Under the pieces are notes generated by a model that saw only the letters and a program-made list of their open reading frames with translations, did no database searches and had not been told where the DNA came from. From Oasisia sp. SBJ-2009 (taxonomy: Eukaryota; Annelida; Polychaeta; Sabellida; Siboglinidae), in NCBI GenBank assembly GCA_964017155.1, contig OZ024856.1, forward strand, positions 37,639,822 through 37,703,821: 64,000 nucleotides of DNA, read 5' to 3'. Positions 63,901-64,000 of the stretch are shown here, piece after piece. A program made the position numbers and the translations under genes. Numbering within the stretch: position 1 is the stretch's first letter; every line of letters starts with the position of its first letter.

Positions 63901-64000
63901 TGTTGTTACAATGTAAATGTTTTAGTCACTGATGACACCAGATCTACAGGATCTGACCGCTGACCAGCGGAAACCACGACAGACTGGCAGCATGGTCGCA
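57955..64000 (+). CDS. KAT5: KAT5/Tip60 histone acetyltransferase, 5' part
   Basis: Exons 57955-57969, 58078-58135, 60103-60171, 60533-60681, 61730-61825, 63926-64000 (runs off the window). They join in phase to 154 residues. Residues about 9-65 form the chromo barrel (NEGCRVPVRL, WAEIVSKKEINGKSVYYIHY, FNKRLDEWVKDDRMDLSKLE), then KKEAKTP, which in this family distinguishes KAT5 from KAT8/MOF. A Ser/Pro linker, an RKRK basic motif and PRQTGSMVA follow, matching human PRMTGSLVS before the MYST domain. The zinc finger and acetyl-CoA domain must lie to the right. Family role: catalytic subunit of NuA4/TIP60, acetylating H4, H2A and ATM. The exon 4 donor (TTT|GTGGCA) is weak, and an extra exon between 61825 and 63926 is possible. 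Confidence 0.93.
58078..58135 (+). CDS. KAT5: KAT5 exon 2: chromo barrel
   Basis: Codes LELNEGCRVPVRLKTSGDW. Acceptor TTGTAG, donor TGGC|GTAAGT. Matches human IIEGCRLPV. Confidence 0.88.
58391..58730. mobile_element. CCAGCAAAC-type MITE, copy 2
   Basis: Left GCCATCCCAGCAAACAA and right TTGTTTGCTGGGATGGC are perfect 17-bp inverted repeats. The interior is rich in CACGTG/GAATTC palindromes shared with copy 1. It lies in KAT5 intron 2. Confidence 0.8.
58731..60102. other. KAT5: rest of KAT5 intron 2
   Basis: AT-rich, no gene or clear repeat recognised. Confidence 0.5.
60103..60171 (+). CDS. KAT5: KAT5 exon 3: chromo barrel
   Basis: Codes WAEIVSKKEINGKSVYYIHY then DD. Acceptor TTTTTCAG, donor ATT|GTGAGT. 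Confidence 0.95.
60533..60681 (+). CDS. KAT5: KAT5 exon 4: chromo barrel end and linker
   Basis: Codes FNKRLDEWVKDDRMDLSKLE and LAKKEAKTPLKLMNGSRPSS. The start is certain. The end is inferred from phase, with a weak donor. Confidence 0.88.
61730..61825 (+). CDS. KAT5: KAT5 exon 5: linker
   Basis: Codes NGVPPPCKKTAAATLAATAA then RKRKLAVDTVDH. The RKRK motif parallels the human GRKRKSN region. Acceptor GCTGTAG, donor CAT|GTGAGA. Confidence 0.7.
62523..62795. repeat. 7-bp CTCTCCT array
   Basis: About 39 units of a pyrimidine heptamer (CTCTCCT, switching to CTCTCCC near 62730). Arg/Glu and Ser/Leu frames are artefacts. It is a long polypurine-polypyrimidine mirror tract. Confidence 0.97.
63126..63145. 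mobile_element. solo end of element B
   Basis: TTAAGATGGGTCACATA duplicates the right terminus of element B (49063-49080). No partner end was found nearby. Confidence 0.5.
63926..64000 (+). CDS. KAT5: KAT5 exon 6 (partial)
   Basis: Codes SLMTPDLQDLTADQRKPRQT then GSMVA up to the last base. Acceptor TGTTTTAG. The segment precedes the MYST domain in Tip60. Confidence 0.85.

Larger units (their letters stand above)
61826..63925. other. KAT5: KAT5 intron 5
   Basis: Contains the CTCTCCT array and a solo end of element B. A short exon-like stretch at 62163-62201 (AAAGGGACTCCC..., donor G|GTAAAT) does not fit the phase of the next exon and was not accepted. Confidence 0.45.

Overview
This is animal (bilaterian invertebrate) nuclear DNA. 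Genes are split into short exons with GT-AG introns and conserved metazoan proteins, the background is AT-rich, and there are tRNA-derived SINEs, several families of small inverted-repeat transposons and very many micro- and minisatellites. I cannot name the species. A marine deuterostome or lophotrochozoan would fit, but nothing seen decides it. No prokaryotic operon, CRISPR array or virus was seen.

Four genes can be supported. (1) An intronless class A GPCR on the minus strand (3388-4329), with an intact frame but non-canonical DRY, CWxP and NPxxY positions. (2) SPAST (spastin, a microtubule-severing AAA ATPase), minus strand, 16 coding exons from 41303 down to 14391, joining in frame to 655 residues. 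(3) POLR3F (RPC6/RPC39 subunit of RNA polymerase III), minus strand, 9 exons from 57808 down to 43156, 313 residues. (4) The 5' part of KAT5 (Tip60 histone acetyltransferase), plus strand from 57955, six exons to the right edge of the window. POLR3F and KAT5 are head to head with 146 bp between their start codons, so they probably share a bidirectional promoter.

The rest is mostly repeat. 1-3300 and 4330-14390 hold no convincing intact gene; they contain a 26-bp tandem array at the left edge, a fragment of a multi-copy protein family near 7440, and a 1.17-kb terminal-inverted-repeat element (9218-10386). The SPAST introns carry four minisatellites (30, 51, 52 and 63 bp units) that abut or overlap splice sites, a 48-bp array ending in a perfect 21-bp hairpin, a 2.8-kb hAT-type element with perfect 8-bp target duplications, a foldback element, two MITEs bracketing exon 2, and several minus-oriented SINEs. 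POLR3F intron 1 contains about 148 copies of a 31-bp satellite; each unit is a small hairpin with two inverted GATA-factor core sites. A giant GT/CA array lies about 40 bp from the acceptor of POLR3F exon 6.

The genes are housekeeping genes with unrelated jobs: microtubule severing, Pol III transcription and chromatin acetylation. The most unusual part of the window is the repeat architecture, especially tandem arrays grown from splice-site sequence. I did not find a clear new multi-gene system.
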